From Symbiodinium natans (lineage: Eukaryota > Sar > Dinophyceae > Suessiales > Symbiodiniaceae): a stretch of DNA of 64,000 bases. Positions 10,559 through 21,749 of the stretch are shown here, piece by piece. The stretch spans positions 744,001 through 808,000 of the forward strand of contig CAJNDS010001169.1 in the NCBI GenBank assembly GCA_905221605.1, in the 5' to 3' direction. A program made the translations under genes and the position numbers. The first letter of the stretch is position 1; the number at the start of each line of letters is the position of its first letter. The notes beneath the pieces were generated by a model. That model ran no database searches, was not told where the DNA came from, and saw nothing but the letters and a program-made list of their open reading frames with translations.

Positions 10559-13500
10559 CGATGCTCGTCCCTTCCGCGTTCTTTTGGGAACGGGTTCACC
10601 GTTGGCATCTGGCCAGCTTTGCCAAGTGTCGGCTCGAAGTTCTAGGTCTCTTAACCCGAAACCCCTAAGTCCTAAAAGCCTACGCCGTAAGCCCTGAACC
10701 CGAAACCTTAGGCCTGAACCCTAAACCCAAAACCTTAACGACTGTGCTCTGCACGTCTTCAGCTTCCAGCTGCAAGCTTGGACCTTGACCCCCCTCCCCC
10801 CCGGCCTTAAGAACCCGTCAGGATGTCCTAAGCGAAGGCCTATTCGAAATTTAGGGCGGGATTCTCTCATTGCTTGGTTGTCCCGAAGTACCCATATTCC
10901 TTTTCTTTGCAGGGGCCAGGTTAACATTAAGCACGGGCACTGATTATTATCTCCCACGACTTAACCCCCCAAAATGGTGCCTACATGGGCTGTGGCTTAG
11001 GGCTTAGGGCTTGGGAGAGAGTAGATGTTCAGAGCTCTTAAGGAAGAGGCTCGAACGAGTCGACTGAGAGTCCAGACCGTGTCCCCAAAGCCCTCGATCT
11101 ACTATATCCCCCTTTGGAATTATTTCTAATTTTGTTTATATAAAACCCAAGAGGATATTAAAAATATTATTTTTATTCAGGTTCTAAGGGGAGTGTAGTG
11201 TAGAATCTGCGCCGCAAAGATGTAGGGGGGTCTCAGATGTAGGATTCAGGGACTAGGATGTTGGCATATCGCCACTAGACTTGTCTGCACACCAGCCTTG
11301 GCTGACCAGCTTGAGCGAGAAAGGGGAAGAGAGGAAGGCCCTTACCGAGAGCCCTTGCGGAGATGTTGGGATTGATTACGGAGCTGTTCGTGGTTAATGT
11401 TACATGAGGACCCTACAGGGTTTCAAGTCTTCAAGACTGAAAGGAGTTGCAGGGCCGAAACCCGAAATGACATCCTCAAACCCTTACCCTAAACCCCCAC
11501 CCCAAAGTAACCCTTAGCCCTGAACCCGAAACCCTTAACTAAAAAACCCTGAACCCTAAATCCCCTACCCCACCCCCCCCCCCCCCAAGTTGGTGGTAGA
11601 CAAGGGCTCCTCTCCGAACCCTTTTCTCGGCCACGCGGGCTCTGGACCCCTGAAGGGGGCCCACCATAATGCCGTGCAACGGCCCAACAAGACATGTTTG
11701 AGGGTACTTAAACCCAACAAGGAATATAAATTAAATTTGTAATACGATCCCAACCATGACCTAGAAGGGGGTGTCTAGTATACCCCTAAACGTCCAACAG
11801 CCATGGCCTAAACCCTGAAACCTGCAGCTCAAGACCTTCTACTCTTAATCGCCTCTACCCTGAAGTCCGAGCCCCGAATTTTGTTGTGCAGGGGGTTGCT
11901 TCCCCTGTACACCCCACGTAGGCAACACGGGTGCCCTTTTTCATCGGGTTAGAGTTGTAGGTGTGAGGATTGTTGGGGAACCTGGTTGGTTGGGCTTTGC
12001 TGTGGCGTCTTCGGGCGCATTGGAATACTCGGGACGTCTCCAGCTGGGCTAGGTTGGACATTCATCCATTATTCCTCAGACTCGAGATATGAAAGCCTTG
12101 GGCGTGCTGAGTGCCAGGCTAGGGTTTGTCAAATGCTTAGGGTTGACATTGGTTGAGTGTTTGGGCGTTAGCTAGGTGTGGCCCTCTCCAAGTAGGAGGA
12201 GGGTTCACGATTGCAAGGTCTAATTCAGCTTCATGAACCAACCTAACTGTATCTCGAGCGTGGCCTGCATAGCCTGAAACCCCAAGCTCTGAAGCCAAAC
12301 CCAAAACCCAAAGAACAAGTTCCGAAGCCAAACTGCCCAGCTGTTCGACCGAAGACCCGGAGCGTGCATGACAAGAGACACCCCGATGCTGGCATGCGTT
12401 AATATGGGGGGTCGGAATAATTACAAATCGTATTCCCTCATGGTCCCTGAATATATACATAAACTAGAATAGCACCCCAAAACCCCAGAAAAAAGAACCC
12501 CAAAACCCTGTTCGGGTTCCTGTGTTTTTGGGAGTCTTTAGTTTCGGGCGCACCTGGCCTCAGCCCTGCACCCTTCTTTAAAGGTTGAGGCTCGTTAGGG
12601 TTTAGGGTTTAGGGATGAGGAGTGACTCAGAGTTTGGGGGCTCAGAGTTCTAGGCTCCCAGGGCCAACGATGTTTGGGACATGCTAAACCCTAAGCCCTA
12701 AGCTCTAAACCCTAAACCCTAAACCCTAGACCCTAGACCCTAAACCCTAAAGGTCTCTTCAAGACACCTGCCCAAACTCTACACTCCGACGCCCCGCACC
12801 AGTATCCTATGTGCCTCAAGCCCTAGCAGGAGCGAGCCCATGGAGAGATGGTAAACCCAGCAAACCCCAAACCCCCAAGCCCCTCATTGAGTTCCACCTT
12901 GAACCACTTGACCCGAAACCCTGTGCCCCAAGCCCCAAGCCAGACCCACTCTTGGCGCTACAGGGTGGAGCCAGAAGTCGTCGGGGCTGTCTCGCATGCG
13001 TTGTCCCTGGCTGCAGCTGAGCGCTGTCGATGAAGGGCTGAGGGTTTAGGGTTTAGGACTTAAATAGGGTAGTGAAACATAACCCCGCACTCCAAATCCT
13101 GAAAGGAATACAAGTGGAGGTCTAACCCTAAACCATAAACCCTAAACCCTGATTAAACCCTAAACCCTAAACCTGAATACTCTGAACAGCTGAATCCTGG
13201 ACTTCGCAGCCATCGGCCCTCCATTTGGTGTCGACACTTGGTCCGACAGCAGGAGTGCTGGAATTCCGGGTGCGTGTGCTACCGAGGCCTGTTGAATTTC
13301 GTAATTGTTCAGGGTCAAGTAGCCTGAGCACACAAGAGGCATGACAGAGGCATGACTGTTCTGCTTAGGTTTAGGGTCCCCGGGGTGTTAACCAGAGCCT
13401 TGGGACGATGAAAGTCATGCCACTGTCAGGCCCTTGCCCAGCAGGTGAGTAGCCTGATGATGACAAGTCGTAGGCTGCCAGTTTGCAGCAGCCAGACAGC

Positions 13501-14155
13501 TTGTCGTCCTCGATGTTCTAGGCGTTCCTCTCCCATTCTTCAGTAAGCCCCCTCACAGGTCCCTGAACCCCTGTCACACCTTGAGTCTGTTAACTAGCTC
13601 CTGCATGCAGATTCTTTAGCAAACTTCGACTGCGCTCTCTGAGACAGTCTTAATAAGCATCGGGTGTCACCCTCAAGCGTTGGAGGTGCCCGAGACCCTA
13701 AACCCCATGTGTAGAGCCAAACGAATACTGAGTTTGTGAAGTCAGTGAAGTCTCTGTAAACCCTAAGCTCGAAAGCCTAAAGCTTGCAGGAAGGCCCCTA
13801 GACTAGAGAAGTCGGCCAAGGCCCTAAAAGCCCAAAAAGCCCAAACCCGAACAGATTTTAAAGCCTGAAGCCGAAAAGTTTGGAAACACTATCACGGATG
13901 TCAGCTCCCGAGTTTTTCATCGGAAGCTTCTTTTTATGTGTGTAGAGGTCTGAGCCCCGAAAACCTGAACCTGAAGGCCGCAGTCGTAGAATCTTCGCTC
14001 GATCAGCTTCCTAAGGAATCAAGGTTCCTGCGGCTATTCTAGGGTTGAGGGTTGCACGGGCTCATTTGGGGTTGAGGGTTTAGGGCTCAGGGCTACTGAC
14101 TAAGAACCTCGATCACAATCTGGCCAACTCACCTGACGCGCTATCCGCTCTGTGG
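10559..14155 (+). CDS. exon series upstream of the 14.6-15.5 kb gene, product unknown
   Basis: Exons with good sites: 10559-10645 (FFWERVHRWHLASFAK; TACTAAC just before the acceptor, donor GTCTCT), 11296-11392 (LTSLSEKGEERKALTE; donor GTTAAT), 12803-12850 (SYVPQALAGASPWRD; donor GTAAAC) joined in phase 1 to 12964-13036, 13190-13269 (LRSHRPSIWCRHLVRQQE; donor GTGCGT), 13396-13444 (donor GTGAGT), about 13643-13678, 13855 to about 13941 (EAEKFGNTITDVSSRVFHR) and 14105-14155 (LDHNLANSPDALSALW). Not every junction keeps phase, so this may be one large gene or two. A strong open stretch at about 10333-10390 belongs here or to a neighbour. Confidence 0.4.
11975..12400 (-). CDS. possible minus-strand exons
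   Basis: Three minus-strand stretches look coding: about 12035-11975 (LETSRVFQCARRRHSKAQ; donor GTTCCC), about 12268-12183 (ARDTVRLVHEAELDLAIV) and about 12390-12310 (GVSCHARSGSSVEQLG). They oppose the plus-strand series around them, so either a nested gene or chance open frames. Part of a dispersed repeat overlaps at 12400-12460. Confidence 0.25.
12400..12460. repeat. fragment of dispersed repeat (GGGGTCGGAATAATT family)
   Basis: Reverse complement of part of the element at 30825-30997: GGTCGGAATAATTAC and a GTATTCCCTCATGGTCCCT segment are shared in order and spacing. Confidence 0.6.
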
Positions 14156-14399
14156 GTTTCTTGGCGAACGGATGCTCTTCCCCTGCGCCCGAGCCCGGTT
14201 ACGCTTTGGTATGGGATTCGGCTTGGGGGGTTGGGATGCTCAATGTGTATGGAACGATCACGGCACGAGACCGTCCGGTTCATCGGCCTTTCTCCAGGCT
14301 TGCCACCGCCAGCACTATGTTTGAAAGTGTCAGTGCACACACCTGTCAATGTACTCTTCTCACATACAGGCTGATTGAATAAACATCCAACCTTCACTC

Positions 14400-14500
14400 T
14401 ATATGTTACAGGAGTTGATCAGAATACCTGTTCCCAAGATTCTCCCCTATTCCCTGTTAATTCCAGAAGGACCTTTAGATCCCCCTCCCCCCCCCCCCCC
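14400..14500 (+). CDS. possible exon
   Basis: After acceptor TGTTACAG (14411) the frame reads ELIRIPVPKILPYSLLIPEG, then runs into poly-C. No donor is clear. It may belong to the 14588-15501 gene. Confidence 0.35.
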
Positions 14501-14587
14501 CCAGGGCCCCCCCCCCCCCCCCCCCACATAGCATGGGATGCCTATAGTTTGCCTGTCTCGCCAAGTGACCGACTGTACCGCTTTCAG

Positions 14588-15501
14588 CTGCAAGATGCAT
14601 CGCCTGGCCTGCGCTTGTTTTGCACATCCAAAAGAGACGAATGAAGCAAAACAGGCCAGTGCTGCGACTTGGTTCAGGGCTTAGGGCCTTCAGGATTTAG
14701 GGTTTAGGGTTTAAGGGGTTTAGGGCTTAGGGTTTAGGGTTCCATGATACTTTAGATGCCTATAGCCAAGAACCCACATCTTCAGCTTGTCAGTCCGGTT
14801 CTTGATCGAGCTCCAGGTAAACTATACACACCCTTTAACAACCAGGAAATATACCCAAGCATTGATTCAGGACCTTCCTCGTTTTTTGCGAGTACCTCGA
14901 CTAGTCTATGGGCACCTTGTTTATGGCTCGTGGCCTCATGAGGTAGAGGTTAGAGGAGGTTCAGGCTGGTGAGGAGGTTCTGGCTTTAAGACCTGGGAGA
15001 TTTCGGGGCCCCGGGTCCTGGGAGCCGCTCCAGTCGGCTTGCCTAGGCTGTCACGGTAGTACTTCACGTTTCGGTCGCAAGTGGTTGCTCAAGTCGTCAG
15101 CTCAGGCCCTGCCCCTCGAACATCTTGGCTTCGAATCAGCAAGCAGAGGACTGGATTCTGCAGGTTTCGGCGAGCCTCAAAACCCTGAATCTGCAGAGCC
15201 TAAATCTAAGCATCAGTTCTTTTGGGAGGCTAGACATGCAAGGTGCGAGAAGCCATCAACATTCTTGAATCTGCAGCGCCCGAGCTCCCCAAAAGGAACT
15301 CCGGCATCACCACGTTCCGCTCATAGTGCCTGTGAGCAGGGTGCTTAGGCGCCCTTGTTCGCAGTTTGGAGTGTATGAGCATTTTGGGTTTCAGGATAAC
15401 TCAGGTTTTCAGACGTCAAAGCCCCTCTGGTTTAGGTTTTCGTGGCTGCATTCATTCCCTTAGCCCTGTCCTGCACCATGGCCTGGCTCGACTACAAGTA
15501 G
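14588..15501 (+). CDS. eight-exon gene 3' end, fully phase-consistent, product unknown
   Basis: Exons 14588-14671, 14786-14816, 14871-14942, 15082-15163, 15197-15242, 15277-15331, 15365-15404 and 15464-15501. Their phases chain without conflict (2-2, 2-0, 0-0, 0-1, 1-2, 2-0, 0-1, 1-stop), and each intron is GT-AG (GTTCAG, GTAAAC, GTAGAG, GTTTCG, GTGCGA, GTGAGC, GTTTTC). Peptides include HRLACACFAHPKETNEAKQA, LPRFLRVPRLVYGHLVYG, SAQALPLEHLGFESASRG, KHQFFWEARHA and APQKELRHHHVPLIVP, ending FGVYEHFGFQDNS and ALSCTMAWLDYK before TAG. Some introns are under 60 bp. This is the best hand-built model here besides the RRM gene. I do not recognise the family. Confidence 0.62.
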
Positions 15502-15696
15502 GTCTGCTGCACACCTTTGAGTGGGGCTTTAGGGTTTAGGACTTAGGGTTTAGGGTTTAGGGTGTTGAACACACAGTCACTGCAAGAAATGGGAGTGATC
15601 GGTGGCATTGGGGGTTCAGTCGGCAGCCCCCAACTGGCCTTCGACAACCTTCGTATCAGATTTGGCTTCTCTGTTTCGCAAGCCTTCGCCCGACCT

Positions 15697-16627
15697 TCAG
15701 GTCCCGTGGTGCTTGGGGAGCAGGTGCAGATGCTTCCCGCACTCGTGGTTGTAGTTGCTATGTGCTTTCTGGAGTTTGGCTTCGGGTTTGCGGCTTACTT
15801 GAAGCTTCAGGGGTTGCCATGGTAGGTGTGGTTTTAAGGAACGTGTCTTTTCCGGTTCCATTGTCCACCGAATCGTGTTCTCTAACGAGTCTGCTGCTTC
15901 GTGCTGCTTTGCTTTTCGCCTGAGATGCCTAGAAGAAAGAAGGCCGGAACTCTGGTTTTCAGGGTGACGCACTTTTCTCAAACGTCCATGCTGGGCATCG
16001 GACGTGAAAGGCCAAGATCACCTAGAATTTCACAAGCGCAGAAAACTCTGAAGAAGAGTCCCTGTTGATTCCCCTAGTCCTTGAAGTGCTAGCGGGAGGG
16101 CGGGGGGGAGGGGGGGGTGGGGTAGCTACCGGTAAAGTTGGCTGGATAAGCCCTACTTATTTCAGGTACTTCTCAACCCTACTTATAACTACCTGTAAAC
16201 CTTCCAGCAGCCCACTTAAAGGTACCCTGCAGTTCGATCATAGTACGTAGCAGTGCGCTGCGATTGGACCTGGCGCTCCCGAAGCCATGCTACAGAAGTC
16301 ACGCTCACGCGCTGAAACCCCGAGCCCTACTCCCTAAACCTGACATGCCTTGCAAAGAGCCTTCTCACATGGGCCTGCATGGGACGAGGGCTCCAATAAT
16401 GCAGGCTGGAGCACTGACTCAGAAGGGGATGAAGCTGACAGCCGGCGTGCTTAGAAGCACCAGTCGCGTGACGAGAGTTGCATGGTTTCGGGTCTTGGGT
16501 TTAGGGTTTTGGTTAAGCTGTAGAGTTTGGGTTTTGCGGTATCCAAGTATCCAGATATGCGTGGCTTGAATTCCTCTGCTGGGGTAGACGTCTGACTGTC
16601 AACAGGGGGCTCAGATGGTATATTGCG
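15697..16627 (-). CDS. multi-exon gene 3' part, product unknown
   Basis: Minus-strand exons 16627-16544 (IPSEPPVDSQTSTPAEEFKP), 16047-16022 (VFCACEIL; donor GTGATC), 15928-15869 (ASQAKSKAARSSRLVREHDS; acceptor in a CTTCTTTCTTCTAG tract, donor GTGGAC) and 15768-15697 (NYNHECGKHLHLLPKHHGT) ending TGA. The last two join in phase 0; the upstream order needs an extra exon to keep phase. The end of the product is His-rich. Not recognised. Confidence 0.42.
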
Positions 16628-16702
16628 CTGGATGTCCAAAGCTCAAAGTCCAAAGCTCTAAATCCCAAACCAGCTACTGAGGACTTCATCTTCCTTCGCC
16701 AG

Positions 16703-17322
16703 GGCTCTTCCCAGCTGGATTCAGAGGAGTGGGGATGTAGAGGTTAGTGTCCGGGATCGAGCGTTTAGGGTGTTCGGGACAACCCAAAACCCTAAATGAA
16801 CCCAGACCGACGCAGGGGCTGTCAGGGCAGATGGAAGTCTCCATTTTTTATGGGCCAATGTGTCTGCCTAGCCCATGAGGACGCATGATTTTCGTGTCTT
16901 ATTTCATGACGAAATGCTTTCCCTTTTTTTCAACACAGACGAAAACCCACGAAGTGCCTATTGGGCCGCTTGTCTCCACCTCTCTTTCTCTCGTTCTCTC
17001 TTTCTCTCGTTATTATTTTTATTTTTTTCTCTCTCTCTCTCTCTCTCCCTATCTCACTCCTACTGTGCCTTCGCACGTGCCCGCCCTGGAACTTCTTTTG
17101 CTGCCACCTGTCCACATCGCCTTCAGATACTGGCTGTGACACCACCAAGTAACGTGGATGGCCCAACTTGAATCCGATGGAAGGGCGCCAAGGACAATGT
17201 CAGAACATGTAGCCAATGTTGCCAGGTAAAATAGCCAATGTCGCACCAGCAGCTTCTCAAGACAAAAACAAAGTGCTTAACCTGCAGGGGAACTACAAAC
17301 TGAGGGCACACCACATGCGTTG
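16703..17322 (+). CDS. small-exon series, product unknown
   Basis: 16703-16742 (SSQLDSEEWGC; acceptor after CATCTTCCTTCGCCAG, donor GTTAGT), 16939-16971 (TKTHEVPIGPL; acceptor after poly-T, donor GTCTCC) joining 17127-17148 (ILAVTPP; donor GTAACG) in phase 0 and 17204-17225 in phase 1, then 17288-17322 (LQTEGTPHAL). A CT-rich tract at 16975-17055 lies in one intron. Confidence 0.4.
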
Positions 17323-17555
17323 GTCTTTACATTGAAAATCAAGGACTAAGGTATTGAAGGTCGCTGAGTTCTAGATGCTTCGCATGTACTTTCAATTGTC
17401 TGCTTAAGACTCGTCAATCGCAATGCATGCTAAGCTTATCAGCAAGCAATTTGTCTCTTGCGGTGTAAATGGTTGAACTTTGTAGGATTGTACGGTACAC
17501 ATGTATAGTACTTGGTTAGACGTTAGACTCGCTAGTAGGTGCAGCAGAAAAGAAA

Positions 17556-17990
17556 CATGTCGGTAGTAGTAGTCGTCGCCGTGGTAGTCGTCGTCGTGGT
17601 CGTCGTCGTGGTCGTCGTCGTCGTGGTCGTCGTCGTCGTGGTCGTCGTCGTCGTCGTCGTGGTAGTCGTCGTCGTGGTAGTCGTCGTCGTGGTAGTCGTC
17701 GTCGTGGTCGTCGTCGTCGTCGTCGTCGTGGTCGTCGTCGTCGTGGTCGTCGTCGTGGTAGTCGTCGTCGTGGTAGTCGTCGTCGTGGTAGTCGTCGTCG
17801 TGGTAGTCGTCGTCATCGTCGTCGTCGTCGTCGTGGTCGTCGTCGTCGTCGTGGTCGTCGTCGTTGTGGTCGTCGTCGTCGTGGTCGTCGTCGTCGTCGT
17901 GGTCGTCGTCGTCGTCGTGGTCGTCCTCGTCGTCGTCGACGTCGACGTCGACGTCGTCGTCGTCGTCGCAGCAGTAGCAGTAGCCGAAGC
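17556..17990. repeat. long GTC/GTG trinucleotide array
   Basis: About 430 bp of nearly pure GTC and GTG units with no stop in several frames, giving long spurious poly-Val, poly-Thr and poly-Arg ORFs. I see no evidence that it is translated. Confidence 0.9.
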
Positions 17991-18024
17991 AGCAGTAATG
18001 CAGGTAGAATACTCTGCACCTCAG

Positions 18025-18601
18025 ACAGCTGGGTAGATTTCGCTTAAGATGCAGCCGATGTGGTTACACGCCCTCTGAGACCTCCATGAGGCCCCCCCCC
18101 CAAAACCCAGCCTCGATCTCCCGTCAACACCCCCGAAAAACCCCAAAACTCCTCCTGAACTCTGGGGCCCTGTAACTACTCACCTGCGATGATGCTCCGG
18201 GAGGTCAGCGACTTCATAGCGCACGCCTGGCTCTTGGGTGTTTTTCTCGGGTTTAGGCTCAGGGCTTCGGATCCATGAGTTCAAGGTTCAGGGCCTTGGG
18301 TTCCGAAACCCGAAATCCCCAAACCCTAAAACCTGAAAAGTCCTCGCCGCTCAGAGTTGAAAGTTTAAGTGTTCTGGCTGTGGAGTTGCAAGGGCCCACA
18401 GGTGCCGAGCCCATGAGGGAGCTTGTAGCCCATGGTAGTTAGTCGAGATACCTGTAGCGACCCATCATACCTGTATGAATCTGCTATGAAGGTGCTATAC
18501 ATATACATACATATATATATATATACATCGCAGAGGCAGTGCTGAGGAATCCAGTGACCGTGGCAATGTCATAGCTGTGTGCATCCCGGCCACCACCCAA
18601 G
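18025..18601 (+). CDS. exon group, product unknown
   Basis: 18025-18090 (LGRFRLRCSRCGYTPSETSM, a CxxC; GC donor), 18189-18237 (MMLREVSDFIAHAWLL; donor GTGTTT, no acceptor seen, so a possible first exon), 18355-18401 (VESLSVLAVELQGPT; donor GTGCCG) and 18555-18601 (GNVIAVCIPATTQ; GC donor). Phases are only partly compatible. Confidence 0.35.
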
Positions 18602-18742
18602 GCATTTCTTCTAGGGCTTAAGGCCAGGCGTTTAATCCCCAAACTGGAACCGAAAATGCATTCGAGGGACGTTGGTGGCAGCTATCGCCCAGCAATCAGA
18701 ATCGTCGTCAAACCCGGAAGCCCTAAACCCCCCTAAACCCAG

Positions 18743-19390
18743 CATACATGGCCTGGCCTCGGCACCAACATAAAGAGTGGTCTGCAGCACTTCTTGAGAG
18801 GGGGTACTGTCTGGAAATCTTCAATGCTTGTAGGTTCAGAGCTCTCTCAAAAGGATTAGATTGAAGATTGAAGTGCGCGGACCTTAACCACCCGCGAACC
18901 TTGAAGTCAGTATTCCGTGCACCGAGATTCAAGGCCTCTACCACGCCCCAAATGGCTCAGTGTAAAACTCCTGACCCTACTCCTTCAACCATAAACCCCT
19001 GAACCCTCAGTGAACCCTCAACCTAAGTCTCCTAAACTGCAAGAGTCCTGCGCCGTAACGAAGCTCGTTTGAGGCCAGAAGCTTTGGGCGAAGGGTCGTT
19101 GCCATGACCTTCTCCTCCATGCCTGTAGGCAGCGGGGTGATGGATTCCGGAGATCGAGTTTATGGTGAAGGGTTGGTGTGCTCCCTGCGAGTTGAGGGCT
19201 TCAGCGGTTTAGCGTTTACGGTTGAGGGCGGTGTGCGAGCATGGGGTTTCGGACCAGCCTGGGGTTTAAGGGTCCCCACACTCCGTGCTCATGCCACGGG
19301 AGCATGAACCTAGCGATTTTCGAACTGGAGCTGTTCTGTTCAGAGTCCAAGGGGGTCAGGGTCTCAGCCTCGGGCCATGAGATACCCTGA
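18743..19390 (+). CDS. multi-exon gene with stop, product unknown
   Basis: 18743-18833 (RHQHKEWSAALLERGYCLEI; acceptor directly after a CCCTAAA run, donor GTTCAG) joins 18911-18933 (IPCTEIQ; GC donor) in phase 2. 19079-19164 (RRVVAMTFSSMPVGSGVMDS; donor GTGAAG) joins 19314-19390 (IFELELFCSESKGVRVSASG) in phase 1, ending TGA. One junction between the pairs is unresolved. Not recognised. Confidence 0.45.
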
Positions 19391-19502
19391 GCCCGTTTGA
19401 ACATCTTGGAAGAGGTGGCGGAACGCTGTTGATTGCCGGGTTGAGGGTGTTGAGGTTGGTTTCAGTCGTTTTCAGGCTGGCTACGTCATCTGCGGAAGAC
19501 AG

Positions 19503-19556
19503 GGGAAGGGTGGGAGCTTCGCTTTGCATGGCACTCTCGGCGAAAGATGGCTGCTT
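19503..19556 (+). CDS. single exon
   Basis: Acceptor GAAGACAG, donor GTAAGC, in-frame peptide GGSFALHGTLGERWLL, phase 0/0. It may start the 20135-21057 gene or belong to another transcript. Confidence 0.35.
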
Positions 19557-19713
19557 GTAAGCTCCAACAATGCCAGGCGAGGGTCACATGCTGAAGATCG
19601 CTGCTGCCGCCTCAGCGTGGTGGCAAGTCAGCTTGCGATAGCTGTAGCTGAAGCATGCGACAACCCAGACCATACACCCTCAACATCCCCCAACCCGGAA
19701 CTGTAAGCCCATC

Positions 19714-19858
19714 CTTCAAACGCGGGTTTCGAACGACGCTGCTGGCAGCCGAGGCAGCCATTTGCCGAAGGTGCCACACTCCGGAGGCACAGCGGTGAGG
19801 GCAGAACTCACCTTGAGCCGCCTGTTCTGCAGCTTGCAATGGTTTACTAGCATCAGTA
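19714..19858 (-). CDS. two phase-matched minus-strand exons
   Basis: 19858-19812 (TDASKPLQAAEQAAQ; canonical donor GTGAGT) joins 19778-19714 (WHLRQMAASAASSVVRNPR; GA donor, or GT at 19720) in phase 1. A further minus-strand stretch at about 19612-19650 (LQLSQADLPPR, stop) could finish the gene. A plus-strand frame is also open over 19570-19660. Confidence 0.35.
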
Positions 19859-20134
19859 CTGGTGCACGAGTGACGACACCGGCGAAGTTTCGCGACCCTC
19901 CCCAGACCAGACTCGCTCGTAACACCCCAGAGATCAGTAGCCTTCAAGCTACTTGGAGCTGGGGGCTGTTATCCTGGGTACTTTGAGGTCCCGGTTGGAG
20001 AGTCGCATAGGTGTGTCTTCCCACCACTGGACACCTCGGCCCGAAATCCTCGAACCCCTCAAGAATCATCCTGGCCCTGGCCCTTAGTAGAGGCCTTTCA
20101 CCCTAAGCCTTAAATCCTTTCCCAAAGGGTCCAG

Positions 20135-21057
20135 GCCCTGCACCTCTTCTGGGGCCCAAAATCGTTGCTGAAGACTCATGATGTTTATGGGGTGTCATGG
20201 GTACATGAACCTTTGGCCCCTGCAGGGTCGCAAGCCCTGTGTGATTGCCCTTGCGGGGGGCCCTGGTTGTGTCCACCCCCTACCCGTAAAATACTATGAA
20301 GTATGCTTGTTTTCAGGCTGATGTATACCACAATCGGATGGTTTAGTGGTATGAGGGGAAGGGGACGTGGTGCTTGTGGCCTTCGCCCTCATAGGGGCTA
20401 GGCCAGGATTTGGGATGCAGTGCCGTGGGTTGTTGAAGGGCTCTTCGGGGATGCCAGTACAAGAGCTTGATCTCCAATGCACATATCAGCATAGCCGGCG
20501 AAGCGCCTCTGAACCCAAAAACCTCTTAAAGCCCCAAGCCACTTGGGGGGTGGGGGGTGTTTCCGAAACTGAGGGTCCCCCCTTGAATACCCGTAAGGAA
20601 TAGCAAAGGCCACCTTCAATTCTCGCCCAAAGGGGGGGCTCATCTTTTGCCGAGGTCGGTGGCCAGCCTCCAGAGGAGGCACCCCCACCAGACATACAGC
20701 AACTGGAGGAGGCGGGAGGGTGAAGGGGTTTAGGCCATAGGTCTGGCGGGCTTCGCAGGGAAGTGAGCTAGATTTGTTCTATTCTTTTTTGTGGGGAGGG
20801 GCGGGTGGGGGGGGGGGGGGGGGGGGGGTATGGTGAGAGGTGACCATCGAAGAGCTTTGGTTGAATTTTCCACCAAAATGATCAAGGCACTTTCAATGGA
20901 AGTAGCTGGGCCCGAGCGTAGTTTTTTGTGTATCGTTTTGGGGTCTCTGTGGTGTCGACTCTATGGGTACATGGATTGTAAAGGCCGAGGATTATCATGC
21001 TTATCCTACAAGGGTACAAGGGGTACTCCAATACCTAGCAGTCATCTCATTACTTAA
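20135..21057 (+). CDS. five-exon gene 3' part, phase-consistent, product unknown
   Basis: Exons 20135-20200 (LHLFWGPKSLLKTHDVYGV), 20317-20340 (ADVYHNRM; acceptor TTTTCAG, donor GTTTAG), 20421-20549 (VQELDLQCTYQHSRRSASEP), 20655-20719 (GQPPEEAPPPDIQQLEEA; donor GTGAAG) and 20853-21057 (EFSTKMIKALSMEVAGPERS) to TAA at 21055. Junction phases 0, 0, 0 and 2 all match. The fourth exon is acidic and proline-rich. A long poly-G tract (about 20805-20828) lies in the last intron. Not recognised. Confidence 0.55.
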
Positions 21058-21177
21058 CGAATGTTGCTATACGACTGAACATACGATTCAACGGCTTGTG
21101 GCTTAGGGCACTTCCCCGTGCCGGATATCTGAAACCCTAAGAACCCTGAACCCTGAAACTTTTAGAACATCTCAAGC

Positions 21178-21370
21178 CCCGAAAGCCCTTACAACCTCTC
21201 AACAAAAGCCTCTAAAACTTGTAAGAACCCTAAGCCTAAGGCCCCTAAAACCTCTAAACGAAAGCCTCTAAAACTTGTAAGAACCCTACTCCCTAAGTCC
21301 TGCCTAAAGCCCCTAAAACCTCTCAACAAAAGCCTCTAAAACTTGTAAGAACCCTACGCCTTAAGTCCTG
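21178..21370. repeat. three tandem copies of a 55-70 bp unit
   Basis: Each unit carries AAAGCCTCTAAAACTTGTAA followed by GAACCCTA, with small indels between copies. Confidence 0.8.
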
Positions 21371-21378
21371 CACAGAAG

Positions 21379-21471
21379 CAACGACTCCTGGTGCTGCGAC
21401 GACCCGTCGACTTCGGCGCGCTGTTCCCAAAGGCTCCATGGGATGCTAGCTCGTACCCCGATGGCTTGAGG
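21379..21471 (+). CDS. single strong exon, product unknown
   Basis: 31 codons in phase 0/0 (RRPVDFGALFPKAPWDASSY) between acceptor CACAGAAG and a GTTTAGGG array that forms the donor at 21472. The following intron opens with a TTTAGGG/TTCAGGG block (21472-21590). Its gene partners are not identified. Confidence 0.45.
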
Positions 21472-21749
21472 GTTTAGGGTTCAGGGTTTAGGGTTTAGGG
21501 TTTAGGGTTCAAGGTTCAGGGTTCAGGGTTCAAGGTTCAGGGTTCAGGGTTCAGGGTTCGGGGTTCAGGGGTCAGGGGTCAGGGTTCAGTGACTCACACG
21601 CCCAAGGATACCAAAACCCAAGCTCCCAGCGTTCATGGGGCATTTGAGGGTTAATCTCCTCTGAGAAGTATAGTTAGTTGTCAGATACTATGGACGCTCT
21701 TGGGGGGTGGTCTGGCTATGGGGGTGAGGAGATGAAAATCTGTTGAACG

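Noticed and set aside
16125-16215. Fold-back element around CCCTACTTAT
   Set aside because: Arms match too poorly to distinguish from chance.
17532-18036. Poly-Val, poly-Thr and poly-Arg ORFs
   Set aside because: They are translations of a trinucleotide array open in several frames, with no coding text.
20325-20420. tRNA (GGTTTAGTGGTATGA A-box-like text)
   Set aside because: No B-box or cloverleaf can be drawn.
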